Below are positions 11,839 to 23,289 of a DNA stretch of 64,000 nt, one piece after another. This DNA comes from Tulasnella sp. 424 (Eukaryota; Basidiomycota; Agaricomycetes; Cantharellales; Tulasnellaceae). Made by a program: the position numbers and the translations under genes. The notes beneath the pieces are model-generated. The model saw only the letters and a program-made list of their open reading frames with translations. It was not told the DNA's origin and ran no database searches. The DNA lies in contig WSUB01000061.1 of assembly GCA_019633425.1 (NCBI GenBank), positions 155,558 through 219,557 on the forward strand, read 5' to 3'. Position 1 is the first letter of the stretch. Each line of letters begins with the position of its first letter.

Positions 11839-11963
11839 TCGGGTTGCTCGGCAACCCTGCTTTCAAAAACGATAAAATGTAAACACCGTCCTTCTACGCT
11901 CCCGCGGTTGGTGTGATATTAAACAATAATCGCGGCTCTCGTTTCTGCAACGCTCCCCCAGCT
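11839..11963 (+). repeat. long direct repeat, copy 2 (125 bp)
   Basis: Second copy of the repeat at 7653..7780. The hairpin-forming GGGTTGC/GCAACCC inverted repeat (11841..11857) and GTAAACA (11879) are kept. A 4-bp deletion removes the CCAAT core present in copy 1. It ends 126 bp upstream of the DUS3 start codon, so it is probably part of the DUS3 promoter, and it lies just upstream of the FunK1 5' end. Confidence 0.92.
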
Positions 11964-12089
11964 AGTAGGCGCTTACGCAACCGTTCTACGCTTCCCACCG
12001 TTTCAGCGTCGCCACACTCGACTTCCTTCTGCCCTCGACTCGGTCTGCAGCAGGCAGACTGCTCATTTTCACGATACGTATTTGAAATC

Positions 12090-15066
12090 ATGTCTAATCC
12101 ACACCCTGCGGCAGCTTCCTCGTCCGAAGGACCCGTCGGGACCGCCCGAGTCAAACCAGGGTGAGTGCTCTTACCTAGTTCCAGCCTTCACCTGTTGTAC
12201 TCAAAACATGGGTAGATTTCTCATTGGTCCTGAGAGCACATCTATAGCACCCGCTGTAGATGACGATGAGGCTGAAGGAGCCGTTATTCCCCAAAACGAC
12301 CATAAACGGCAGCTCGAAGGCGCTGCAGCCCAAGACGCAGATGGTGCCGAGCCTGCAGCAAAGAAACCAAAGTTGTCGGGTGCTCAGCGGAAAAAGCAAG
12401 CAAGGGAAGATAAAAAGAAGAATAAGGGGATGAACACGAACCGCAAGTTCACTCGGGCGCACGATGAGATTCAGCTCTGTTGGAAAGTGGCAAATGGGGA
12501 GACCTGCTCCGAAGGGCTCAAGTGAATCCCTAAAGCCGAGACATCGTTTCTTGCGGCGTACTGATCATTTCCCGAACGTATTTCTCCAGGTGTCGATTCA
12601 GCCATGACATTCCTGGATACCTTGTTGCCAAACCTCGAGACGTATACTTCCCGCCTTCTTCAGCCCTGTCCTCTACACCGCCATTCGTCCCACAGCCAGA
12701 ACCGGTCGCATCTTTGGAAGGCGCACCGCCTTCTATTGATCCTCACACCACTTGCCCCGTTTTTGCTGAAAACGGATTTTGTCGGCAAGGCTTCAAATGC
12801 CGGTTCCTTGGGGGTCATGTCATACTCGCCACTCCAGTCACAGCCGACCCATCTACTCAGACCGGGGATGTTGGTTCGGCGGCTAATGGGGGGATGACAT
12901 TGGTGGTGGACGAAGAGAAACGCAAGTTAATGGAAGAGAAGACGAGAGAGGGCAATATCATGCCTATGAACAGGGTCAAAGACATCCGATCTCGCAAGGT
13001 GAACTGTTTCCTTCGTCCACAAGCTTTTCTGGTATTTATTGCCAACACACTAGTATCCTACCCCAATTACGGACGCATATCTTGCAGAGCTCAGTCAACA
13101 ATCGGATCAACCAGATACGCCTGAGGACGTGGAGGATGCTAAGCCAGCAACCCCAGCGCTGGTTCATCCCCTAGCGCCCAAACAGCCCACTACGCCCTTC
13201 GACGATTCACCAGATACACAAATGCGACCACAGGAGAAGAAGACATTGAGATGGAAAGGTCTTACATGTAGGTTTTACTCGACCGATAATTCTAACAAGG
13301 GCTCACCATAGAATCCTCTCCAGATCTCGCCCCACTTACGACTGTTGGAAACTTAGTGAGCATTCCATTATGGTAGCGACGCCGTTAGGATATTTAGTTA
13401 AACTAACGCTTCTCGAAGCCCTTTCGAAGGTTATGCGTTGACCTTGGCGCGGACATTACATGTGGTGAAATGGCCCTTGCGACTTCTCTACTCTCCGGCA
13501 GTAAGGAGGAGTGGCCTTTGATTCGGAAGCACCCATCAGAAAAGATTTTCGGTGTTCAGGTTTGTCTACAACCTTCCGTGCTTGCCTCTTGGTTCCGCTC
13601 AGAGGGTCTTTATGGTGGAATATCAGCTCGCCGGTCATAAGCCTTCCATTCTAGCACCGGTTGCTGAAGCTCTCAAGACAGAGCTTGGTCCATCAGGTCG
13701 TGGTCTCGGCGCTCTAGGTCCAGGAAACGGGCTAGACTTTGTCGATGTAAACTGCGGGTGTCCTATCGACCTGGTATTCAAAAGTGGATCCGGATCTGCT
13801 CGTGAGTGTTTTGGAGAACTGGGACAGTCAGGGCTGATTAGTTGACACAACGGCGTCTTCTCCGTCACCAAGTTTTGGATGCACCCAACCGCTTGGGGAA
13901 AATATTGGTCGGCATGAACCGAGCCCTCGGAGAAATACCGCTTACTATCAAAGTCCGAACGGGCGTTAAGGATGGGAAGAATACTGCTCACAAGTTGATG
14001 CCCAGGCTCAATCCCTGGGGTGTCAGCGCAATCACTGTTGGTGGCGTCCTTGGATGGAATGGCTGGCGCATCCTCACGATGGGTTCTCTCCCGCTCAGAT
14101 TCATGGAAGAACACGACAGCAACGTTACACTAGATTGGCCGACTGGAATTATATTCGGCAGTGCGTGAACGCTTTGAGAAACGCCGCTACAGATGATGAG
14201 GATGACAGTAAGCGTCCTCTCCCTCCACCGCCGCGCCCGCGAGACTATTGTAACGCGTTTCCGATCACTTTGTACAGTGCCTTCCATCCCTATCTTTGGC
14301 GGTGGGGATGTATACACTGCTCAAGGCTACTGGGAGAGTCTGGAGAATAGCGGTGTTGACGGGATTATGGTTGCTCGAGGCGCTTTGATTAAGCCCTGGA
14401 TCTTGTGAGCCCGTTGCCTTGTGGATATTGCCGTTAACCCTTACCGACGGAGGCCCTCTTAGTACGGAGATTAAGGAGAGGCGTGAGTGGGACATCAGCT
14501 CACGCGAAAGACTTGACATGCTTCGCAAGGTGAGCGAAAATCTTGACCCGATTCCCAAATCGACTCTTACCCAACGCTTTTTCAGTACGCTGAATATGGC
14601 TTAAGGTAAGTAACGTGGTATCGCCCGCTAGCTCCTCTACCTAAAATACCTTTCAAGCCATTGGGGAAGCGACACGCAGGTGAGGCTCTTACTCGTCCCG
14701 TCAATCCCATTTGTCCTAATGCGACCAATTCAGGGAGTAAACGCCACCCGAAGGTTCTTCTGCGAGGCTCTATCATTCCAATCACGATATGTTCCTCTTG
14801 GAATCCTCGAAAGCCTCCCGAGGATAAATGATCGTCCCCCAGCTTTCAAGGGAAGGGATGAATTAGGTGCGCCGGACGCAACCGCTGAATCCCGTGTTGC
14901 CTGACACTGACCGGGGTCTGATCCTACAGAGACGCTGCTCGCGAGTGGAAATAGCCAAGACTGGGTCAAGCTCTCAGAAATGTTCCTTGGGCCAGCTCCT
15001 GCAGAATGGCATTTCATCCCCAAACACAAGTCCAACGCCCATGCAGATGATTCGGGGAACGGGTAA
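12090..15066 (+). CDS. DUS3: tRNA-dihydrouridine(47) synthase
   Basis: Reduces uridine 47 in the variable loop of tRNAs to dihydrouridine with FMN and NADPH. About fourteen short introns interrupt it, and every exon joins in phase. The N-terminal region is acidic/basic and disordered ([15 protein letters not shown]). Two CCCH zinc fingers follow: [16 protein letters not shown] and [17 protein letters not shown]. The TIM-barrel catalytic domain then begins [17 protein letters not shown]. It continues with [25 protein letters not shown] (active-site Cys in NCGCP), [36 protein letters not shown] and IFGGGDVYT with [16 protein letters not shown]. The C-terminus has [13 protein letters not shown] and [16 protein letters not shown], ending near [17 protein letters not shown]. 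Domain order matches eukaryotic Dus3. The start at 12090 gives [12 protein letters not shown]. The repeat copy 2 lies in its promoter. Confidence 0.95.
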
Positions 15067-15286
15067 GTCGAGATTCGACACGCCTAAAGACGACATAAAA
15101 ACGGTCTACGATAAGCATTGAATGTATTTCCATAAATATTACTTGTATCTCGTCGCCAATCGTTCGAAATACGAATTTGGTCTTGAAGGAAGCCTAAAAT
15201 CAGCGGCCGGGTGCCTTGGTGATTAGACCCTGAGCCCCGCTTTCAAAGTGAACCGACGACGACCAGCACCTATTTTCATTACCTCA

Positions 15287-17010
15287 ATGGCTTCACTGAT
15301 TGCCATACTCGACCTCAAAGGCAAACCACTCATCCAAAGATCCTACAGAGACGATGTCCCGACATCTTACGTGGAACGATTCCTGCCGTTGATGCTAGAA
15401 ATGGAGGAAGAGGGACAGCAGGTCACCCCTTGTATGACGAACCAAGGCATCAACTATATGCACATTCGGCATAGCAACCTCTATCGTAGGCATTAACGTG
15501 TCACCTTCAAAACCTTTGAGCTGATGATAGGGAACGGGTCTGCTAAACAGTGCTGGCCCTGTCTAAGCGGAATACCAACGCGGCCGAGGTCATCCTTTTC
15601 CTGCACCGATTGGTGCAAGTGCTCGTCGAGTACTTCAAGGAGTTAGAAGAAGAATCTATACGAGACAACTTTGTCATCATCTACGAGCTGCTGGATGAGA
15701 TGATGGACTTCGGTTTCCCTCAAACTACCGAAAGCAAGATCTTGCAAGAGTGAGTGTGAGCGAAGATGAACAGCGAAGAAAGTGGCCGAGTCAATCCCTA
15801 TACATTAGGTACATCACGCAGGAATCCTACAAGCTTGAGACTCAAGTTCGTCCACCAATGGCTGTCACAAATGCTGTGTCTTGGCGGTCAGAGGGCATCC
15901 GGTACCGGAAGAATGAAGTCTTCCTAGACGTAATCGAAAGCGTTAACCTGCTTGTAAGTCAGTTCATATTGAAATTTTTCATCCATGACCTATATCACTC
16001 TCTAGGTTAACGCAAATGGGAATGTCATCCGGTCCGAAATCCTCGGCGCGGTCAAGATGAAATGCTACTTATCCGGCATGCCCGAACTTCGACTCGGCCT
16101 CAATGACAAAGTCATGTTCGAGTCGACAGGTCGTACCTCTAGAGGCAAAGCTATCGAAATGGAAGACGTCAAGTTCCACCAATGCGTCCGTCTATCGCGC
16201 TTTGAGAACGATCGGACTATCAGCTTCATCCCGCCCGACGGAGAATTCGAATTAATGAGCTACCGGCTGAGTACACCTGTCAAACCGTTAATTTGGGTGG
16301 AGGCGGCTGTAGAGAGTCACAAAGGCTCGCGCGTAGAGTATATGGTGAAGGTGAAGGCACAATTCAAGCGCCGATCGACTGCGAACAACGTCGAGATCTA
16401 TGTGCCCGTCCCAGACGACGCAGATAGTCCGAAGTTCCGGGTAAGTGTGGTTCTAAATAGTCTCGGCACTCCACTAAATTGGAATTTGATAGGCTGCTAC
16501 CGGCAGTGTGCAATATGTACCCGACAAATCCGCTTTTGTCTGGAAGATTAAGCAATTAGGAGGTGGACGAGAATTTTTGATGCGAGCGCATTTCGGTCTT
16601 CCCAGCGTTAGGAACGGTATGTTGCTCAGCCATCACTCAGCAGATGAATGCTTAGGATTGGGCAATATTTCCCAGAGGATGAAAACGAAAAACGTGCACC
16701 AATAACGGTTAAGTTTGAGATACCATATTTCACGGTCTCCGGCATCCAGGTGCGGTACCTGAAAATCGTAGAGAAGAGCGGGTACCAGGCTCTTCCATGG
16801 GTTAGGTGGGTTCTCGGTTTATTAACCTGCAGCGCATTGTCAATCTAAAATCTGTATCTCTTCTAAAGGTATATCACGCAGCATGGAGATGACTACAGGT
16901 GCGTCTATCTGCCCTTTCGCGGGCGACCAGACATTCTCTAATTTTGTTTCCCGACTCGCAGCTTAAGGACCGCTCTTGAAAAGGGTAGCGCCCCCATTGT
17001 ACCTATGTGA
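15287..17010 (+). CDS. APM1: AP-1 clathrin adaptor complex mu subunit
   Basis: Medium (mu1) subunit of the AP-1 adaptor, which sorts cargo between the trans-Golgi and endosomes by binding YxxPhi signals. It starts MASLIAILDLKGKPLIQRSY and has an N-terminal longin domain (about 1-140), including YFKELEEESIRDNFVIIYE. The C-terminal mu-homology domain follows: NAVSWRSEGIRYRKNEVFLD, LSGMPELRLGLNDKV, HQCVRLSRFENDRTISFIPP, QFKRRSTANNVEI, RAHFGLPSV and the end VRYITQHGDDYSLRT. About seven introns, all in phase. The C-terminus carries a short extra tail (ALEKGSAPIVPM) beyond the usual SLRT end. It lies 220 bp downstream of DUS3 on the same strand. Length and sequence are those of an ordinary AP-1 rather than AP-2 mu. 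Confidence 0.95.
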
Positions 17011-17545
17011 GGAGTAGTGAATAGTCTTTGAACACCCTCGGCGCTGTCTACGCCTGTGTAGCTTACCTGCTATCACTAATGACCGGCAGTTAAGAGTCAT
17101 CTTGAGAAACCAACAATGTGATGGTTTCGAGGGCTGGTTGAAGCCAGTTCCCACAACCCCGCTTATTGCCTTGCGGCATCTCCACCACTCGCAACTAACG
17201 CTGCACGGTTGTCGGCACATTTTGACTACCCCGTCCCGGTCTCGTTTGGAGTAAAGGCTTCCACTGGGTTTTAGTCTCCATTGCTATCACCTAAGCAAAT
17301 TAGCCAGGGGGGTTTAAAGCCAATATTCTTCCAGCTTTGACCTCGAGATACAACAAAGGTATGTTCTTATGGCAAACCTTAAATATTTCATGCGCCCCCT
17401 CCTTCTGTAATACCTCTCGACTTGCCGAGATCGGCTTTCAAGATATTCCTGACGAATAGGGCATTTCTATCTTTCCGTACACTATACCCCCAACAAGCTG
17501 GGACCGTACACTAACGCTCCTTCCACCACAACCTGACTTATCCAG
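17011..17545. other. intergenic
   Basis: 535 bp between the AP-1 mu gene and the first RBR ligase gene. It holds the 3' end of one and the promoter of the other. No supportable gene. Confidence 0.5.
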
Positions 17546-20234
17546 ATGGCTCTGGCTCCAAACAGATTTATAACACCCATTGGACCCGTCGCTCCAGATG
17601 TCGCGTTGCGAGTGGACGAGTGGCTGAGGGGTGTTCCAGCCAGTGATACCGGAGCCAAATCAGGACCGTCCCGATCAAGTACCGTCACCGGTATGCTTTT
17701 GCACCCCAAGATCAACCACCAACATGGTAGCTAATCGTTTCTTTTACCCACCGATCAGATCTATCTTATCTCTCATCCATACATGACGATCGACCGTACG
17801 AATGGGAACGTGAAGCCAACTCCTCAGACAGGGTGAAGGGGTGGTTGGGCCATGGATCTCCCGCACCACCTCATCGTAAGAGTCGTTTCACTATCTGGAA
17901 CGCGCTCCCCACGCTAAATCATCTGTTCGGACCTTGTTTCGAACGCCTTAGCACCTCCCCAAAGACGTGGCTCGGATCATCGTCATGCAAGATCACGGGA
18001 TCCACCGGTCGTAACCCTCGTCAGCGGGCCGCTCCAAAGTGCAAGACGCCATTCACCCCAGAATGTCAGTTGCGTTCCTGAGGTATTCCCGATCTCTCAC
18101 TGATGTGGTTCGCGGATTTTTTGGAGCAGGTCAACTTCCCTATTTCCATCCCGGTTCCTCTTGGCCGCCCTGCCCGCATAATGTCCCGAGCAGATGTGGC
18201 TGTTCGAAGGCTCGCATTTGCTACCCATGGAAAAGGGAAAGAACCAGAATTGGCCCCTTTAATAACACCTGTCAATACGGGCGCATTAGAAGCCATCGAA
18301 CCCAAGAAAGACGCAGCGATCTGTGGAATATGTCAAGATGGGTTCAAATCCTCTTCGACTCCTCTCGAGACCTCTCAGTTACCTGGCTCATCATCGCAAT
18401 CCGTCCGATATGGGTTGTACCTTCGTTGCCCGCAGAAGCATGGGTATTGCTTGGACTGTCTAACGGGTTATATCAGAGTAAAATTGGAGGACAAAGAAGG
18501 GCATGCCAAGTTCCCGGTCCGATGCCCGGAGTGTCCTTCCCAAACCAACTGGGAGATCGATGATGAAACAGCCGGGAAGGTGTTGGTAAAAGAGTTGCTT
18601 GAGGCTTGGTACTCGCAACGACTATTGGCGAACCTTAATATGGTATGATGGTTTCGCAGTCTGCGCTCGGCTCTCTTCACTTACTTCCGTCTCACTGTCA
18701 AATAGTTTTATTGTCCAAACCCAAAGTGTTCAGAAGCCATAGAGATACCGGAAGATATATTTGATACAGACCGCACAGAATGCCCGGCCTGTCGCTCCGA
18801 GATTTGTTATCAATGCCGCAGCATGTGGCATATCGGTAAGTTGTATTCCTGGTCTTGAGATGCGCCGCGGCACTGACACCACCCGCTTCAGGCCTCGCTT
18901 GTGAAGATGCTAAAGTAAGTGCTTGCTTGTCCTGACATTACCCCTTCCCTAATGGCAAAGCTGTAGAATCCTTTACCCGATGAAGAAGCATTACAAAGAC
19001 TTGCAGAGAGGAATCACTGGAGAAAATGTTATCGATGCGGTGTGATGGTGGAACGCACGGAAGGTGGGCGTTTAAGAAGCATTCGGACGCAAGTTTGCCA
19101 TCTAAGGTTAATGCGAGATAGGTTGCAACCATATGACTTGCCGCTGCGGTGCAGAATTCTGCTTTGCGTAAGTGTCCTGCAAGTCCAAATGATCTCCTGG
19201 CATATGTCTTAACTTCGTTCATCAGATGTGGCGCGCCCTATGCTGGAGGATGCACTCGTGCGGGAGGCTGTGATGGACATTGGCGGGAAGCAGGAGAAGC
19301 CGGAGGACCTCAGCCCCTCCAAACGGGCCACATGGGGTTGGGGGTTCGACCAGTGCGCCTTTGGAACACCTCACCCCCTCCTCAGCCACTTATTCTTCCT
19401 GCACCTACACCACCGCGGCGGGGTCGTCTAACGCCCCTAAGTTGGGATTCTCCACCCCGTCATTTTATTCCGCGTCCACCTACTCCGCCCCTTCGTCATG
19501 TTCAAACTCCGGCTCCACCTAGTCCATCCCTTCGTCATTTTATTGCGCAGCCACCTACGCCACCGCGGCGGATTTTCATTCCCCTCCCCCAAACCCCGAT
19601 CATGGTGCCGCACCAGGAGACAAATCAGCAAGAAGCAAGTGGTGTATCACGCCCACGGAGACTACAAAGACGCGACGAGTCTGCTGTGATCGAGGCTAGA
19701 CGACCACGAAAGCTGTCTCGACCAAGACGGCCGGCTCCTATCCAAGTGTCTCCTGACCTGGCGATACCTAGAGGACGTGACAATCCGATTCATCGTTGGT
19801 GGCACCTCCAATCCCGCCCCAGTGGCTCAGCAACCACAAGGGATCCGGTAGCAAATCAAGAGGTCTCTCAAGATGCTCGACGCTCGTCGGAAACTCCAAC
19901 GGAGGAGGAGTGGGTCGTGGTGAGCTCGGAGACGGAAGGCGTCGACCAAACAACTGTCATACGGCCGCCATCCTTAGAGGAAGGGGCCAGAAGGCCGCGC
20001 ACCAGATTCCAACAAGCCTCAACGCCGACTGATGTGAGGATGAAGCCCCTGCCTCCCGTGCCCGCTACTGGACCCACAGTACAACAGAGAAACATGGATG
20101 ATGTAGGGAATGGCCCGCGCCTTGTCTTTCCGTCGAGACAGAGACGAGACAGTGAACAAAGCCGCGGGGCTCGTCGAGGTTTTCAGCCTTTACGGTTACC
20201 TCGTCTGTCTCTTCCTGGCCGAGCTCGACATTAA
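17546..20234 (+). CDS. RBR (RING-IBR-RING) E3 ubiquitin ligase, tandem copy 1
   Basis: Nine exons (17546..17690, 17759..17875, 17952..18064, 18130..18642, 18706..18835, 18892..18914, 18967..19063, 19122..19167, 19226..20234), 730 residues. RBR ligases pass ubiquitin from the E2 to a RING2 cysteine before the substrate. RING1: CGICQDGF, a long loop, RCPQKHGYCLDC and RCPECP. IBR: FYCPNPKCSEAI, CPACRSEICYQC and WHIGLACEDAK. RING2: CYRCGVMVERTEGCNHMTC, CGAEFCFACG; the Cys in EGCNHM is the expected catalytic residue and is present. The ~200-residue N-terminus starts MALAPNRFITPIGPVAPD with VDEWLRG. The C-terminal tail of about 300 residues is Pro/Arg-rich with TPPRR/TPPLR-like units and ends with EEWVVVSSE and RMKPLPPVPA. 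No membrane segment. It lies directly upstream of a paralogue (20697..23093). Confidence 0.93.
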
Positions 20235-20696
20235 ACTGTGCACATATCCCCAACCTCTAGCTGGAATACTATTTTTCCTCGTTTCATTGACTACGGCATC
20301 TTCTGTCTCGCGCAATGCGGCCGGGTTGAACGTAAATCGGAACTTGGAGTTAGCTATAGGGATGTGGAGTTTGCCATATGGCATTATAGAATAAACCTGT
20401 CCTTCTAAAGAACTATCGTGTCATGTCGCCATGTGTGCAACTTGTGGTTACTGGGTGGATAGACTATTTCGAAGTCGAAGCTTCAAGTTTGTTTCATTTT
20501 GGAAGGGTGCGTGGGAGATCAGGCCTGGCCATGAGAGTCTAGAATACCTGATTATGTTAAAAGAATTGATTGTTCCCAACAAGGACTTCTTCTTTTTCGT
20601 GCATGGAAGCGGCATAGTGTGGCGCAGCATCCAGCTCAATAACCGTCACGTGAGGCACATCTGGCCTTGTCTTCCACTCCACAACCACAGACCACG
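20235..20696. other. spacer between tandem RBR genes
   Basis: 462 bp, somewhat AT-richer than the flanks, containing the terminator of RBR copy 1 and the promoter of copy 2. Short open frames here do not splice into anything. Confidence 0.5.
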
Positions 20697-23093
20697 ATGC
20701 AAGGTATGACCTCCTTCTCCTCCTCTTCTGGGTAGCCAGGAAGCAACTTCCTCTGGTATTGTTGGTCTACTAACTATTTCTTGGTTCTGCAGATACCTCA
20801 CCTGTGACTCTAAGCACCATTCTAAAGCGGAGCCCTACCCCTGATCCCACCATTAAGGTCGATGCTTGGCTAAATGGTGCTTCAAGTATGCTCTCACAGG
20901 GTGAGTCGTGACATGCGTTCATGTACCTCATTTAAAATTTCCCTATTATACGATGCATTCTGAACTTTCTCCATTCTGTCTATCTGGTCACGGAAGGCCG
21001 TGACCTCGGGTCGAATGATCCCCAACCCTTTACCCCAGGTGCCGCACCTGAGACAAGGAAAAGCCATACCTCACCGAAACACAGAGGAGGATGTATGTAC
21101 TATCGCAACGATAAGGGAAAACCCCTTCGCTAAAACCCGCCACCCTTCCAGCCACAACAAGAGGACCAGTCCGTCAACCAGCTAGGACAGTGGTGCAGCA
21201 TGAGGAACCGCAACTGGACATCGGCTCAAATGTGCTGGCTCTCTTCGAGGAGAAATACCCGAGCTTGAGCCCGACTCCTGCAGGGAATGTGAGCTGTTTT
21301 CGTTATTTCGAAGGTTACACCACCCTTTATTAACCGAATCACGGTCAGGATTATACCGGGTTAGACTCGCGAAGCTCAAGTGCTGGTCAAATCGGAGGCG
21401 TGTCTCAGCCCGTTTTTCCTGCGCCACCCGTCTCGAATCGAATGCGCGAAATGGGTAGAAACCGAAAAAGCAGGGGCAGCCCGGGACCGTCGCAGCCCAC
21501 GTCTGCTAGAGCCTCACATGCGACAGAGGGAGGGTCCCTCATCCTTTGCGGCATCTGCCAAGAGGATCTGCTGTTGGTCGCAAATCCCCTCGAGGCATCG
21601 CTTCTGCCGTCGGCGTCATCGCAGCGTCCTAGATATGGCTTGCGCTTCCTTTGCCCCGGAAGACATATATACTGCCTTGATTGCAGTTCAACATACATCA
21701 GCCTCAAACTTCAAGAACCGGGAAACAATGTATTCCCAATTCGATGCCCCACGTGTCCTCGTGATATAAAATGGCAGATTGACGACGAGACGGCCAAGAA
21801 ACTTCTCAAGAAGAAATTGCTAGAGAACTGGTATTCCAAGCGCCTTCTGGCGGATATTTCAACCACCATGGTACGGTCTCATTTCTCGTTTGATTTCCGA
21901 TCCGCAGCTGAGACTCAGATTCAATAAAAGCTCTACTGTCCAAACCCCAAATGCTCCGAAGCCATTGATACCTCGGATATTGTATTGGATGTAGATCATA
22001 CAGAGTGCCCGGCATGCCGCTCTGAAATCTGCCTCAAATGTCGGACAATCTGGCACCTTGGTGAGCGCAGGCTTCCTAACACACCAAGAATCTAGTCATC
22101 TGATGTACTCTCACTTTAGGCTTGAGTTGCGAGGACGCTAAGGTATCGCCTCTTTTAGTCTTTCTTATCTGTACTCTTTTTTATAAGTTCGGACCTCTAG
22201 AATCCCCTACAAGGGCAGGATGCTCTGCAGCGGCTTGCCACGAAGAATCAATGGCGACGTTGTCCGCAATGTCGGGCATTGGTCGAGCGAAGTGAAGGTC
22301 CGTTGACGATTTTCCAGTCTTGGCCTATGAACTGACTGTCTCTGAACTAGGTTGTAATCACATGGTTTGCTTGTGCGGGGCCGAGTTTTGTTTTGCGTAA
22401 GTAGTCCATAGACCCCGCGGCAAGCTCTCGACACTGACGATCGCACACAATGCCTCAATATTCCTTCTATGCAGGTGTGGTGCAAATTACGCAGAGGGTG
22501 GATGCACTTGGACTGGAGGTTGTGATGGTGATTGGAAAGCCGAAATCGATTGGACGGAACGTGCAGAGGAAGCTGTCAAGCAGCAGGGTCTTCTCTCCCG
22601 CCTGAAAAATTTGCAATGGCTTGGCAAGAGTACCGACTCCAAACCCGAGGAGGGCCCACGCCTAAGAGCGTGGTCTTGGTCAAAAGCTCGTACTTCTCCC
22701 TCTCCCACACTGGCTACCGGTCCCGATCCCGATTCATCTCGTGGCCCGAGATCATTCCTTCCATTTCGAAGACTTCGAGCTTCACAGGACCAGCCACGTG
22801 CCCCAGAACTGGACATGCTCGAAATTCCGCAGGAGTGGAGGATCAGCCAGAATTGGGTCGTCCTTCCTCGAGACTCGGATCCTGAAGACCCCACGGCGTT
22901 CTCTACCCTTACCCCGCCATCGAACATCCGCCGGAATCGGAGATCTGCCCCACCTATTATAATAAGTGGACCCTCACAACACGGTCATGCTCATGCCGTT
23001 TCAGTGGACGGCTGGGAGGTTCCCGCGCATCGGATGAAACCCTTACCCCCGTTGCCTCCGGCACATGATTCTCAGGATCATGAACACCGTTAA
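20697..23093 (+). CDS. RBR (RING-IBR-RING) E3 ubiquitin ligase, tandem copy 2
   Basis: Ten exons (20697..20703, 20793..20900, 20997..21092, 21152..21288, 21349..21870, 21931..22060, 22120..22142, 22201..22297, 22351..22396, 22475..23093), 594 residues. Exon 1 is only 7 nt (ATGCAAG). RING1: CGICQEDL, FLCPGRHIYCLDC and RCPTCP. IBR: LYCPNPKCSEAI, CPACRSEICLKC and WHLGLSCEDAK. RING2: CPQCRALVERSEGCNHMVC, CGAEFCFACG, with the catalytic Cys in EGCNHM. Four internal exons have exactly the same lengths as in copy 1 (130, 23, 97 and 46 nt). The N-terminus shares the PDxxIxVDxWLxG motif with copy 1. The C-terminal tail is shorter but ends alike, with VDGWEVPAHRMKPLPPLPP. The RING domains are intact, so both copies look active, though substrates are unknown. 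Confidence 0.93.
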
Positions 23094-23289
23094 TTATTAC
23101 AAGCAAAAATGTGGCCACGACGGACATACGGACAAATTGCGAGGTGTCTAGATAGACGTAGTTGAAGGGGACCATGGACTTGGTTTGCTTTTATTTTTAC
23201 CCCCGGAGTCCCGGGTACCCTTTCTTCTATGATTCTATAGGCATGATTTATATAGATAAATAGATAGATATTACGCCTACGTCCATACG

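Noticed and set aside
7653..11963. The 125-bp repeats as LTRs of a retrotransposon
   Set aside because: No gag/pol sequence, primer-binding site or TG...CA ends; the only gene inside is a FunK1 kinase with introns.
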